Assembly (NCBI GenBank): GCA_947623455.1 | Contig: OX392545.1 | Location: 20,062,001 to 20,126,000 of the forward strand | Reading direction: 5' to 3' | Length of the DNA: 64,000 bases | Origin: Mimachlamys varia | Lineage: Eukaryota > Mollusca > Bivalvia > Pectinida > Pectinidae | Shown: in pieces, positions 26,301-34,379 of the stretch | Layout: each line of letters begins with the position of its first letter | Position numbering within the stretch: the first letter of the stretch is position 1 | The notes under the pieces: generated by a model | Databases searched by the model: none | The model's input: only the letters and a program-made list of their open reading frames with translations | Told to the model about the DNA's origin: nothing | Made by a program: the position numbers and the translations under genes

Positions 26301-29300
26301 ACAGAATTTTGACAGTGAAATTTTGAGCCTACAAAACGTGCATAAACGCATTTGTCGTTTAGTCATTTCGTCACAAAAAAGTTCATTTGGAAAAATGTGA
26401 CGAAATAGCTTGCTGCATGATGACAGGTCGTTTGAAAATTATTTTAGTGTAAGTAAAGAGGCGACAAAGGTCATCTGGACGTGACCTATTATGGGATGTT
26501 GTCAGATCCTTGTTAAACGGAGTGAGAGCAAGGGTCTGTATTTTAATCAGATTGCCGCGGCTCCATATATATAAATATTTTGTTAGATACAGACAGAAAC
26601 TCAAGCAACTGTGATATATATGTGTGTGTTTGGGGGTGGAGGTGGGGGGGGGGGTGCTATACAAATAAATTATTCTCGATAACATACGTAACTTACAATA
26701 TTTAAGTATAATAACTTGTATACGCTATGTGAAGTACAATATTGTGATTTATCTTTTTTCTAGTTTTCCCATACATTACATGTGATCAGGCAGACACCAT
26801 TCAACTCGTATGCAACGTCACTTCCTGTCCATCAGTTACTCAATCATGGATCCATTCCGTTAATGGGGAGGTCATCAGGAACCTTTCCGGTCACCAAGAC
26901 GGACCAATCAACACGCTTACAATTCCTTTGTGCATGTACCCGGACGCAGGCACATACACATGCGTTGCTACAGACATAAAAAGTGGAAATAATGTCAAAC
27001 TTCACCAGGGCAAAACTACACTCGTCGTGAAAGGTAACAAATAGTAGAGGTCTTTTAGAGGTATATGTAGATGATGCTAAAGTATGCCCTATACTTGTAA
27101 AATATTAAATCCTTGAACCGTTTTCAGTTGACATTCATAGGCTATATGAATGCCGACTAGTCAAAGGCAAAGTCAATGAAGCGCGCTAGAACTTCATTGT
27201 GGATTTACCTTTGTCCAGTTGGAATTCATATTGCCTATGAATGCCAACTTACAGCAGTTCAATACTTATAAATCAGTGAAGTATTTTCTATCTCAGCATT
27301 TAGTTGAAAAATTAATTTGTCGTGTATGCTTATTCAATGAAAAGAACATTCATCGCACTTTGACGGTTAATGGTATCCAACGTAACAATTATGACGTCAT
27401 AACGATGAGGATGTCAACAATTGGGCAATGACATTCATGGCCAGATGAATACCAACTGAATTTGGTATGGTCATATAGTAGTAATACCACGCAATGGTAA
27501 ATATTACTAAATGACAACATCTAGTGTTGTATGAAGAGGGTACCTAATTATTAGACACCACCAATAAGAAACATAATAAGAAAAGAGGACGATAGTAAGA
27601 TTGTAAGCGTTGAAATATTAAATGGGAATAACAGACCAATTTCTGTCTGTAAATGTACATTATATAGCAGGTCTAGACAAAGATAGCACGGCTTTTTTTT
27701 CAAAATGAATGCATTTTTGTTATAATTATCTACACAACACAAAGCTGTCTACCAAGATCGAAAATCCTTGAAACGCCAAGGGTCACATTTAATTACACAA
27801 TCTTCTTCCGGTGTGTATAAATATCATTGGAGGCTAGGAATACACCACCTTTTAGATGATACAAGTAGACCAATTAACGAAAGGTGTGACTTCCCACTTA
27901 TAAGGGCAGGTATCAACTTCTCGAATACTTTTTTTCTGAAATAAAGATTCCTGGAGTTGCAATGGTGCAGCAGACCAATGGCTTCCGTTAGTCACTTCAC
28001 CCATTATAGGGACAGCACGGATTTAAACAGGATTTATTTTTTTTTATAAATATCTACATAACATTAAGTTGTTTCGGTTCCTTAATGACCCTGGCTGTAA
28101 GGCGTACAATCATTCCAACTAAACCGCTGAAGGAGTTTGATGGGTCACAATCATATAGACGATACAAGTAAACAAGTTTTAGAGTGTTGCTTTCCTCTTA
28201 TCTTCAAAGGACAGGTATATACCATCATGAAGCCTTTGAAATGAATTATTATGAATGGAATGATCTCATCGAGAAATATTCTGTATCTTTGAGTGATATG
28301 AAGATGGACGTTTTTGAGTTTGCTTAATAGTGTGCTTACTTGTTGTGATGACAATGATGACTCGGTTCTCATTCTGAGGATTGATGCTTACTTGGATATG
28401 ACCAAGATTTACATGGCGGGTGTCGTCAATGAGGCAGAAGACGCTTACTCTTCCGGAACACATGGTCTTATTCTCTTGTGCTTTTACGAGTCTCCATGTA
28501 AATATTTCCTTTTTTCCTATTTTGTCTCTAGCTTAATCGATTTTGAGTTCGGATTATGGTGTTGTTGACGCTTTGGTATTCTCTGATTTTTTTTTGGGGG
28601 GGGGGGGGTCATGCTGGCCGTTTCGTAAGGAATATTTCAGGGGTGAAATTTCTAGGATAATGCTGGTAGTTTAGTAACAATATGAGAAAATGGCTTAAAC
28701 TAATAGCAAACTCGTGTTGTCAAATACCTGTATATCAAAATATTGTATATATTGGCCTGTGTGTGTTTTTTTACTGTTTAAGCCAATATAATAAGATGTG
28801 AACACACCTTCGTTTTTGGATTAAAGTACATCAATTGTATATACATATTACCAAAATCGTAAGTAACGTAACGTAAGTTTTTTCTTTATCACAAGTATGA
28901 TAAGTCGTGCTGGATGGTCTTAAATTCGTGCAAAGACGTATTAGGTGTCGACAGGAACTCGACACTATATTTGGTTGCCTATTACACATATGCATACCTA
29001 AGTCGATTGTTTGTTTTTAGCTGTCCCTGTGATTCTGGAACCTACTGTCGACATCCAAAGGGAGGGTATACAAGTAGAAGTACCATTCTTGTCCCATCCT
29101 CCTTATCGATGGGTCACGTGGCATCGAAATGGTAACCCAGTCAGTTCATCAAATAGTGACATCTTAGAAACGGGACCACGTGACGTGATTCTACCAATGT
29201 ATGGCAAGATGAGTAGCCAGGCGGGCAACGTGACATCAATTAGAGTGCGTCTTTATAGTATGGGAGGTCCTCAATATTTTGCAGAATTTGGGATATTCAA

Positions 29301-32300
29301 GCTCACAATCGGAAACGATTTGGGAAGTTCGGTGCATTACATTGATGTTCAAAATCCATTGTATGGTATGTATTTTATCTGTTTACAATCGAGGACTATA
29401 ACATACTGTATATGATATGATTATTGGACTAAGTTTCGTGTCGTCAGGACAACCTACAATCGAATGATAATTAAGTTAATTGACGATGTAGGGAAGATAT
29501 TCACATACTCAGATACTCTTACAAATCTGAAATATGATAAATCGTTGATGAAGGGTAAATATAGGGAAACATATAATCACCCCTAGTGCTAAAGGTAATA
29601 ATAACTACAATTTTAAAAGGCGTTGATATGTACCGGCCTGGGTTTTGGAGCTCATGCATTGATCTACCGGGCAAACGATTTCCGGTAAAGCCATATTTAG
29701 GGTACTGCCAAGCAAGGCACAAGGGAATAAGAAAAAGACAGATATAAGGAAAGACAAACAGCCTTAAATGTTTAATGGGTACTTTGGTCAATCCCCGACC
29801 TTCAAAAGTGACATGGAATGACTTATAAATTAGTTAGTCTATGTTTTAACACTTTTCATTTCTATAGTACTGCACTGATAGCATTCCTGTTTTATATACA
29901 GCCAATCCAGTTGTTTCTAGTGACGTCAAAGTTTCAATGAGTGGAGCTTCCGCCATACTGATTGTGAACTTCTTTTCCTACCACCCTTACCTCAGCGTTA
30001 AATGGTACTTTAGAGGTGAGGAAGTCCAGGGTAACCAACCAGTCAACAAGTACGAGATACAGACTTCCCCGTCCCATGACGTCACAGACTCGACTCCACT
30101 GGTAAAACACTCGGACTCCACCATCCTGACTATAACGTCTGTATCGGAAGAGGATTATGGGATGTATAAAGTCATTGTGTCCAACGATGCGGGACAGGCA
30201 GTGATTCCTGTGGCGTTGACTGTCCATGGAGAAGGTATCAGTTATTTCCATGTAACTAGTATGATAGTATACATTTAGTTTATAATTATATAACATGTGT
30301 ATGTTTAACGCTGATTTTATTAAACGATATTAATAATCGCATAAAAAGGCATATAGGGAGGCATTTCAATAGTCGAAAATGAGACAATTGAGACTTATGA
30401 GCATAGCATAACAAGAAAACCGTTTTTTAGGAAACAGTGGATTAAACTTTGTCTTAAAAGTAAAAAAAAATATACGGATTTCATAACAAAAAATTCTCAC
30501 AGTTTTAGCATTTGCCTTGAACAACAGTTATCTCAATATGTTCAGAAGTCCTAATAGTATCAAGTAGAAACTTTTATAATAATTAAGATACCTCGAAGTA
30601 TGCACATTTGAGCAAAACTTTTTTTTAGTCGCACTTTTGCAATTCAAGGTTAAAACGGAATCAATGCTGACAAATGTCCCTGTCGTGTGCTATAGATACT
30701 AGAAAGTACAACGACATTGTTGTTTTTTGCCACATGTATGATCTACGTGAGCTAATTGTCCCGACCTTTAACGTGCATTTTTTCAAAATATTTTGCCAAA
30801 ATAAACAAACACCATGGCACATTACATGTCAAAAGCATGGTAAACCATGAATATACCAACAATTGATCACGTTACTTCTGTTAAATTGCCCGACATAATT
30901 ATTAATATTTACAGTCTATACTGACATTCACTCGATAACCATTGTTCCACTGACTATCATTATCACCTCATAACTGGTGTTAAACACGTGCCAAATTTCT
31001 ATGACGTCGACAACAATACATGTGGGTGGAGCTATGCAAATCCTCCAGTTTGAAAAACAATTGTGTGACGTCACCAACAATAAACAACGATTTATGCAAA
31101 TCCCATGCTGTTACATTTATTGAACCATTCTCATGTTTATTAGTTTTGAAATGAAACGTGTGCCCGAAAATGGGACTATATAATATTATAATTAACAAAA
31201 TAGTTACAAACATTTCACAGAAAGATACTGTAAATATAAGGATAAACTTTCTATTTTGTTTATGTTATCGGGGATAACTATAATGGAGCACGGGTAAATT
31301 ATACATAACCGGCTTCGTCGGTTATTGAATTTACCCGTGTTCCATTGTAGTTATCACCCGATAACCTAAACAAAATAGAAAGTTAATCCTTGAATAAACT
31401 GGTAATATATATATAGATATGCTACTTAAATTACCCTTAAGCCTTGAACATTGTCCTCTCGACCTTGTTGGGATGAATCTGCTGTTAATGGATACTAAAT
31501 ATTTTATCTTATTTTTCCATTTAGTTACATTTCTGTTTACACAGGTCTCCCTAAGATTGTTGGAGAGATGACTACTGTTGTCTCAAATTCTACGGGGGAA
31601 TTATCCGCTACATTTTATTCCCCAACAAGCTATGGGTTCATCAGATGGCTAAAACAGGATAATGAAATAACAAATGATTTGTCAAAATACGTCATTATCA
31701 ACGAGGATATCGACATTGAGATACTGTTTAGTGGAGAAACTGTGGTGAAAAGTGGAACCAAAACGACACTGAGGGTGACGTCGCTAAACGACAAGGACTA
31801 TGGACGCTATAGCGTACAAATCTATAATGACGCTGGCATGACTGAACGCTCAACGACCCTACAGAAAGGTAAATTGTAGTCAACTCTTCGAACCGTTGGT
31901 CAATTCTGAAAGATGTTTACAATGTTATAACACAAAAAACTAAAAGAAAGATTTAAAACTGTATGCATACGTACGAACCGAAAACGGAGAGGTATTATAA
32001 AGTTTTGTTATTCAAATGTTATGGTACATACTGATTTCACCATGCTAAACATTTACTTAGTAGTGTCCTGTTTAAAAAGTAATTTCCTATGTTAAGAATG
32101 TAAATTATTAATATTTGATGATAGATTGCGTCATGGATTGTAACAAACTGATGTAATATTAATGTATATTCCTTAAATCAATTGCGAGGAGGCAAGTATG
32201 TATTCCGGGGGGAAAATTCAATGAAGAAAGGCAAGAATCCTTCATGTCTTTATTAATATTTAAACTATTCCTCTTGTTTAACATTTAATTGATAGGATAA

Positions 32301-32362
32301 TCTGGTTCGTAATTTTACCAACGTATAAAATGACGTTCTTCTAACTTACAGAATGTACGTGA
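8236..32362 (+). CDS. Secreted CUB-CUB-Ig(x7) protein, whole spliced gene
   Basis: Sixteen coding exons: 8236-8311, 10155-10245, 12437-12555, 12871-13035, 14294-14420, 16680-16798, 18104-18256, 19954-20274, 20392-20471, 21215-21443, 24038-24478, 26764-27033, 29021-29365, 29902-30234, 31545-31868, 32352-32362. All introns are GT-AG, phases agree throughout, and the sum (3204 nt) gives 1067 residues plus stop. Predicted layout: signal peptide 1-25, CUB1 about 26-150, CUB2 about 151-283, Ig1 284-390, Ig2 391-493, Ig3 494-640, Ig4 641-730, Ig5 731-845, Ig6 846-956, Ig7 957-1064. No transmembrane segment is seen, so the product is probably secreted. CUB and Ig domains mediate extracellular protein binding; the partner is unknown. 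No orthologue name is recognised. The exon model was made by eye; the first and last exons are the least certain. Confidence 0.8.
10155..10245 (+). CDS. CUB-Ig gene exon 2: start of CUB1
   Basis: Ninety-one nt between a TTTTTTAG acceptor and a GTATCA donor, entering in phase 1 and leaving in phase 2. It carries the first CUB1 cysteine (SSSICPGQ). The match to CUB is weak on its own and is supported by the frame it shares with exon 3 and by the same length class and phases as exon 5. Confidence 0.65.
10265..10492. repeat. 28-bp GC-rich minisatellite, eight copies
   Basis: Unit close to CCCTCCAGGGACCTTGGCGC plus CCAACATT. It begins only 19 nt after the exon 2 donor (GTATCA at 10246). Open frames of 72-103 codons on both strands are a by-product of the stop-free repeat and are not taken as genes. 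Confidence 0.85.
11066..12162. mobile_element. 1.1-kb non-autonomous DNA element with TTAA-ended inverted repeats
   Basis: The left end TTAAGGATATAAATAGGGGG (11066) and the right end TACCCCCTATCTATATCCTT followed by AA (to 12162) are inverted repeats of about 22 nt, both ending in TTAA. TTAA target sites are typical of piggyBac-like elements. The interior has no transposase frame. It lies in intron 2. Confidence 0.55.
12437..12555 (+). CDS. CUB-Ig gene exon 3: middle of CUB1
   Basis: One hundred and nineteen nt, phase 2 to 1. The frame gives RPYESCAWVIESGAC, then VEVEITLTRF and VTLYDG. This is the classic CUB central pattern: C-x-W core, I-x-L-x-x-F strand and L-x-[VI]-x-D-G. The exon has the same length and phases as exon 6 of CUB2. 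Confidence 0.85.
12871..13035 (+). CDS. CUB-Ig gene exon 4: end of CUB1
   Basis: One hundred and sixty-five nt, phase 1 to 1. The frame gives GPSTKYPVIPLHVSR and then MTVVFLFQHHDRVKFRLSYR, the final strands of a CUB domain (x-F-x-[TS]-D/H-x-x-x-x-x-G/K-F-x-L-x-Y). The fourth CUB cysteine is absent. The donor GTAAGT at 13036 is followed 29 nt later by a three-copy tandem repeat. Confidence 0.8.
13065..13381. repeat. Three tandem copies of a 106-bp unit
   Basis: Copies start at 13065, 13172 and 13278, each opening GTACAAGTTGCTAG and closing GACAAATTGTAAATGA. They are more than 95% alike by eye. The array begins 29 nt after the exon 4 donor. Confidence 0.9.
13555..13960. repeat. Probable interspersed element in intron 4
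   Basis: Contains TTTTACGTCCTAATAACAGC, which resembles the body end of the SINE at 48188, followed by a different region with TCGGGCAAATTTCGCCTCGC. It resembles repeats that I associate with bivalve genomes. Family and limits are uncertain. Confidence 0.35.
14294..14420 (+). CDS. CUB-Ig gene exon 5: start of CUB2
   Basis: One hundred and twenty-seven nt, phase 1 to 2. After a hydrophilic linker (FPSNTENPSIENSDTC) comes LLASKEPKIIASPGYPSQYH, an unmistakable CUB opening (I-x-S-P-x-Y-P-x-x-Y). The acceptor follows TTCGGCTTCAG and the donor is GTAAGTTA. Confidence 0.88.
14560..14760 (+). repeat. Dispersed repeat R1 copy
   Basis: Matches R1: GATGTGACCTAGATTGACAT, then GATGTCGTCGATGATG and TTTTGCCCCTAGTTTGAA. 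Confidence 0.5.
14990..15190 (-). repeat. Dispersed repeat R1 copy, reverse orientation
   Basis: Reverse complement of R1: CATCGACAACACCCGTCATG and GGTCACATCCAAGTAAACAT at the right end, GGGGCAAAAAATAAACAAAG at the left. With the copy at 14560 it forms an inverted pair inside intron 5. Confidence 0.5.
15290..16190. repeat. Diverged tandem array, about 180-bp unit, in intron 5
   Basis: Five or so degenerate copies with the order TTTTGGGACTGATCAGAA, ATGGCTGA, GGCCATCTTTGATTTTGACA, and a segment like TTTCTCAAATTTT. Same family as 6720-7260. Confidence 0.5.
16680..16798 (+). CDS. CUB-Ig gene exon 6: middle of CUB2
   Basis: One hundred and nineteen nt, phase 2 to 1. It encodes NELNCKWKVISDDKCNN, then VIQVTIHSLSL and DHLIIFDG, matching the CUB C-x-W, V-x-[LI] and [IL]-x-[IF]-x-D-G core. 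As in CUB1, there is an extra cysteine after the W strand. Confidence 0.88.
18104..18256 (+). CDS. CUB-Ig gene exon 7: end of CUB2
   Basis: One hundred and fifty-three nt, phase 1 to 1. It encodes LVKLSGQVESQVIMSTG, then AIVIEFNTDDAATGQGFNL and SYTR. This is the CUB end motif (S-x-x-x-[MI]-x-I-x-F-x-[TS]-D-x-x-x-x-x-x-G-F-x-L-x-Y). The last cysteine of standard CUB domains is absent. Confidence 0.85.
18960..19150. repeat. Short tandem repeat with GGTACAGGGTGCATTGTACG units
   Basis: Three imperfect copies of a unit of about 55 nt containing GGTGCATTGTACGGGGTGCT, in intron 7. No coding role. Confidence 0.6.
19954..20274 (+). CDS. CUB-Ig gene exon 8: Ig-like domain 1, no cysteine
   Basis: A single 321-nt exon, phase 1 to 1, coding a complete Ig-like fold. 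The B strand is VVMAVEFISG, the C strand is AVYWSRNG with the core tryptophan, the E strand is KATLTITG, and the F/G end is SDFGRYKVAVINKFG. Valine or alanine stand where the two disulphide cysteines should be, and the exon has no cysteine at all. The repeated family signature is F-x-S-x-x-P to W and Y-x-V-x-x-x-N-x-x-G. Confidence 0.85.
20392..20471 (+). CDS. CUB-Ig gene exon 9: Ig-like domain 2, first part
   Basis: Eighty nt, phase 1 to 0, encoding the A and B strands (VPVIQSHAVF, then ITVTFLSHPIFK). The F-L-S-H-P segment matches Ig5 (VPFLSHPPY), which supports family membership. This Ig domain is the only one split by an intron. Confidence 0.75.
21215..21443 (+). CDS. CUB-Ig gene exon 10: Ig-like domain 2, second part
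   Basis: Two hundred and twenty-nine nt, phase 0 to 1. It begins IEWYKRERSFYSGS, carrying the core tryptophan, and ends TELAYGDYMCIIRNDIGTT. The F-strand cysteine is present (YMC) but its B-strand partner is not, so the standard disulphide cannot form. The donor CAG/GTAAAA at 21443/21444 is the first unit of a tandem array in which the donor is repeated. Confidence 0.85.
21444..22060. repeat. 53-bp tandem array built from the exon 10 splice donor
   Basis: The first unit starts at the true donor (CAG/GTAAAATGATCCAACC). About 12 units follow, each near CACCAGGTAAAAGGATCCAA plus TATATAGGTCG and TTTCTAATTTGTAATA. At least six later units keep CAG/GTAAA or TAG/GTAAA. One unit (about 21608-21655) is inverted. 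Use of the second donor (21497) would add 53 nt and break the frame, so only the first donor suits the coding model. Confidence 0.85.
22458..23600. mobile_element. Element with AGTCCCCCACCGG ends and seven internal 150-bp repeats
   Basis: The outer ends AGTCCCCCACCGG (22458) and its inverse at 23600 (CTGGTGGGGGACT) bracket seven copies of a unit of about 150 bp that starts GACACACCGCCTTCCCAC and includes GTGTAGGAGATAGAGCCCGG. Near the right end is a GGACGGACGGACGGACAGAC run. This structure resembles a common bivalve repeat. There is no transposase frame. Confidence 0.65.
24038..24478 (+). CDS. CUB-Ig gene exon 11: Ig-like domain 3, long and Tyr-rich, no cysteine
   Basis: A 441-nt exon, phase 1 to 1, about 100 nt longer than its sister exons. 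The B/C region reads IILSVNFDSN and then SATWYIGEVEI; the end reads EDFGSYRVVLENEAGKS. Between them sits an insert rich in Tyr, Ser and Trp, including THYYYSGYQYPSIGSNRSS. There is no cysteine. The frame continues open upstream of 24038, so a rival start at 23875 was considered; the acceptor ACGCAG and the common phase favour the exon as given. Confidence 0.85.
24540..25860. repeat. Interspersed repeat with internal tandem units, intron 11
   Basis: The left part resembles the repeat in 34380-35370 in style (CCCCTAGGGGCCTGAAGGAG). At 25090-25240 a segment of about 75 nt is duplicated. From 25260 to 25860 five diverged units of about 120 nt carry GTCAAAGTCACCTGGTCAAA and TTTTGTTATGACATTATGAA. 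Confidence 0.5.
26164..26553. mobile_element. MITE family M2, copy 1
   Basis: Ends AATCTTATTAAAAT and ATTTTAATCAGATT are inverted repeats. The interior matches 57724-58192 in the same order (TTTCGTAAACTTCTCTCTGC, then GAGGCGACAAAGGTCA, then GGGATGTTGTCAGATC). Direct copies of GCCGCGGCTCC abut both ends (26152 and 26554) and look like a target-site duplication. Confidence 0.65.
26585..26665. repeat. Simple repeat: GT-rich then poly-G
   Basis: A TATATATGTGTGTGTTTGGG tract runs into a run of ten or more G, about 100 nt before the exon 12 acceptor. A similar G-run lies at about 28595-28607. Confidence 0.6.
26764..27033 (+). CDS. CUB-Ig gene exon 12: Ig domain 4, canonical
   Basis: A 270-nt exon, phase 1 to 1. 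It has a classic Ig cysteine pair: IQLVCNVTSCPS for the B strand, SWIHSVNGEV with the tryptophan, LTIPLCMYPDAGTYTCVAT for the E/F strands. D-A-G-x-Y-x-C is the standard Ig motif. It differs clearly from the other six Ig domains of the gene and is the only one with the normal disulphide. Two extra cysteines (SCP and LCM) could form a second bridge. Confidence 0.88.
27125..27465. repeat. Repeat with inverted ATTCAT/ATGAAT segments
   Basis: AGTTGACATTCATAGGC at 27126, AGTTGGAATTCATATTGCC at about 27218 and ATGAATACCAACTG at about 27446 form nested inverted repeats. Probably a miniature element in intron 12; limits uncertain. Confidence 0.4.
28280..28580 (+). repeat. Dispersed repeat R1, most complete copy
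   Basis: Runs from TGATATGAAGATGGACGTTT through GATATGACCAAGATTTACAT and GGCGGGTGTCGTCAATGAGG to TTGACGCTTTGGTATTCTCT. The open frame at 28314-28568 is not kept in other copies, so it is not taken as a gene. Confidence 0.6.
29021..29365 (+). CDS. CUB-Ig gene exon 13: Ig-like domain 5, no cysteine
   Basis: A 345-nt exon, phase 1 to 1. It encodes VPVILEPTVDI, VPFLSHPPYRWVTWHRNGN and the end FGIFKLTIGNDLGSSVHYI. Valine and leucine replace the disulphide cysteines. The acceptor follows GTTTTTAG and the donor is GTATGT. Confidence 0.87.
29902..30234 (+). CDS. CUB-Ig gene exon 14: Ig-like domain 6, no cysteine
   Basis: A 333-nt exon, phase 1 to 1. It encodes AILIVNFFSYHPYLSVKWYF for B to C strands and EEDYGMYKVIVSNDAGQAV for the F/G end. 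The D-Y-G-x-Y motif is Ig-standard but is followed by K-V where the cysteine should be. There is no cysteine in the exon. Confidence 0.9.
30905..31400. mobile_element. Element M3 ending in a long hairpin
   Basis: Aligns with 53616-54045 (shared CACTCGATAACCATTGT, GGTGGAGCTATGCAAAT, CATGCTGTTACA and ATACTGTAAATATAAG). Its right part, 31238-31391, is a near-perfect palindrome with arms of about 70 nt around CCGGCTTCGTCGG. No coding frame; lies in intron 14. Confidence 0.65.
31545..31868 (+). CDS. CUB-Ig gene exon 15: Ig-like domain 7, no cysteine
   Basis: A 324-nt exon, phase 1 to 1. It encodes LSATFYSPTSYGFIRWLKQD and DKDYGRYSVQIYNDAGMTE, again without cysteine. Reading past the donor gives K-G-K-L and a stop (TAG at 31877-31879), so intron retention here would also end the protein at almost the same place. 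Confidence 0.88.
32352..32362 (+). CDS. CUB-Ig gene exon 16: proposed terminal coding exon
   Basis: A good acceptor (TTCTTCTAACTTACAG) precedes 32352. Joined in phase 1 to exon 15, it adds only E-C-T and then TGA at 32360-32362. ATTAAA signals follow at 32465 and near 32563. This is the shortest supported way to end the gene, but the exon is too small to prove by eye; a further exon to the right, for example with a membrane anchor, was looked for up to 41 kb and not found. Confidence 0.4.
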
Positions 32363-32464
32363 TTTCTGAACCAATTGAAGCGAAGAGGTCGATCTAGCAA
32401 TTCCCAGACTCGTATGCAATGTTATGACTTTTAGTACCATTGATTTGACTGTAACCAGTTTCAA

Positions 32465-32470
32465 ATTAAA
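32465..32470 (+). terminator. Possible polyadenylation signal of the CUB-Ig gene
   Basis: ATTAAA, the common variant signal, about 100 nt after the proposed stop. A second one lies near 32563. No canonical AATAAA is seen in the first 200 nt. Confidence 0.3.
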
Positions 32471-32770
32471 ACGTATAAAGCTTGCTTAAACTGGGTTTTT
32501 TTAAGTTTTCCAACGTTTTGATATTTGTTCTTTTATAAAGAAAGTTTGAGCAACTCTGTTACAATTAAAATCTATATTGGAAAAGACGTGGGCAAGTGAT
32601 CCTACGACGAGACTGCAACATGTTACAAACCCTACCCGATGTTAATATACATAACAAAAACAATTACAGAATACTGAAGCGTCAACAACTAAAATCTGAA
32701 CTCAAAATCAATAAAACTAGAGGGAACAAAGGAAAGATTTACATAGAGACCGTTGTACAAGATAATAAGA

Positions 32771-32974
32771 CCAGGCCCTGGTTTCATCAACGTTCCTTAA
32801 CTTAAGGAAACTCCTTAACTTAAAAATCTCCATAGCAAAGCATTACAGAATTTAAGGAAAGCTCCTTAACTTAAGATTTTCCCCTTAAATTCTGTAATGC
32901 TTTGCTATGGAGATTTTTAAGTTAAGGAGTTTCCTTCAGTTAAGGAAAGTTGATGAAACCAGTGCCAGGGCCTG
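32771..32974. mobile_element. Palindromic element M4 with CCAGGCCCTGG ends
   Basis: Long inverted arms: GGTTTCATCAACGTTCCTTA on the left and TAAGGAAAGTTGATGAAACC on the right, with an inner pair around CTCCATAGCAAAGCATTACA. A left half-end also occurs at 10995-11035 (CCAGGCCCCGGTTTCATCAA). Non-coding. Confidence 0.7.
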
Positions 32975-33240
32975 TTATCATGAAACCATTCTCATGCTCA
33001 AGCATTGTTTCTGTGTTCAATACTAATTTCTTGTTCTGGCTATAATTTATTCAAAAACTCTTATTTTGGCAAAGTATTCGGAGGAAATGAAGATCTTTGG
33101 AACTGAATACTAATTTCAACATTTACAATTGACTTTGCGATCATTGACATATTTTGTTGAGTTTCAAGAAAGCTGGCTTGAGTACAGAAATCATGCTGGA
33201 GCATGAGAACGGTTTCATGAATACGGGCCCAGGTATTCAA
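32964..33240. mobile_element. Second miniature element overlapping the end of M4
   Basis: The ends GGGCCTGTTATCATGAAACC and its rough complement GGTTTCATGAATACGGGCCC form inverted repeats of about 35 nt, with CTCATGCTC/GAGCATGAG inside. It adjoins M4, so one inserted beside or into the other. Confidence 0.55.
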
Positions 33241-33249
33241 GAACACTAT

Positions 33250-33420
33250 AGGCGTTATTTGCTACATCGACGACACCCGCCATGTAAATCTTAGTCACAT
33301 CAAGAAAAAAATGAGTCCTTAAAGTGAGAACCGGGTCATCATTCCCAAGCACACTAAAGAGCATACTCAAAAACGTCTATCTTCATATCACACAAAGACA
33401 CAATGAGAGAAAGATGGTGA
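33250..33420 (-). repeat. Dispersed repeat R1, reverse copy
   Basis: Reverse complement of the first half of R1 (ACATCGACGACACCCGCCAT, TCTTAGTCACATCAAG, and CTATCTTCATATCAC at the end). Confidence 0.55.
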
Positions 33421-33834
33421 CAATAAAACTCGCTCATAGCTCTAATCGACCCCCATCTCTAGAATCCCAGTGTAATAAGTTTGTCAACAGTCGATAGCGA
33501 TCACGAAAACCTCGATATTTACAGTGTAGAACAAGCCGTCAAATAACGAATCAACTGCGACATGAAGACAGCAGAAGCATGTAGGTATGATACTATCAGG
33601 AAATGGAAAGTTCACGATCGGAAAATTGGAAATCGTCAAGTTTATCGTATAGCTTAGTAGTAAACCGTCCATGTTTGTCATAATGTAAAAAGAGATCGAG
33701 ATGTAAGCAGCTGATGTAGAAGAGTCTGTTGTGTCCTTTATTATGCCACGCCCACAGAGTTGGCAGGGAATATACAAATGGGTTCTGTCCGGATTTGCTT
33801 CCCGAAAATATTATATACGTTGATAGATATATGT

Positions 33835-34200
33835 TGAAGGAATGATCAGATTTTGGTGAAACTTGCTTGGTAGACTTATTAACTAAACCCCCCGCACTAA
33901 TTCGATCATCGGCATATTCCGTGCATACTTAATGAGGCTGCTTTGACCTGATTGGCTGCTTTCCACACGAAATATTTTGAAGGAATGATTAGATGTAGAC
34001 TTAGATTCACTAAACCTCTCGTTCAAATTCAATCATCGGCGTATTCCACGAGGCTGCTGTGACCTGATTGGCTGATTGCTTTCCGTACGATATTTTTTGA
34101 AAGGGTGATCAGATTTTTTTTTATGAAAATTGCTTGGTAGACTTAGATTACCTAAACCCCTTGCTCAAATTCGATTATCAGCATAGGGTCGGTCCCTGTC
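33835..34200. repeat. Three diverged copies of a unit of about 130 bp
   Basis: Each has GGAATGATCAGATTTT, a CTTGGTAGACTTA segment, TTCGATCATCGGCATATTCC and GACCTGATTGGCTG, with decreasing similarity to the right. Part of the larger bivalve-type repeat region that follows. Confidence 0.5.
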
Positions 34201-34379
34201 AATGAGATCTTTTTGGAAAATAGTTTACCACGATTACTTAGATGCATCCATTTGAGCGATGTAGGCCTTCTGTGATTTGCTTGGTATACTTATAACCTGA
34301 GACCCCTTGCTTGAGTTAATCAAGTCACATTCTGATGAGATTTGCACAGGGAACTGATGAATAATAAATAATTCTATTT

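Noticed and set aside
28314..28568. Frame in the R1 dispersed repeat
   Set aside because: Other R1 copies in the window do not keep the frame.
33484..33777. 97-codon minus-strand frame with hydrophobic stretches
   Set aside because: No splice partners or recognisable domain, and it sits among repeats.
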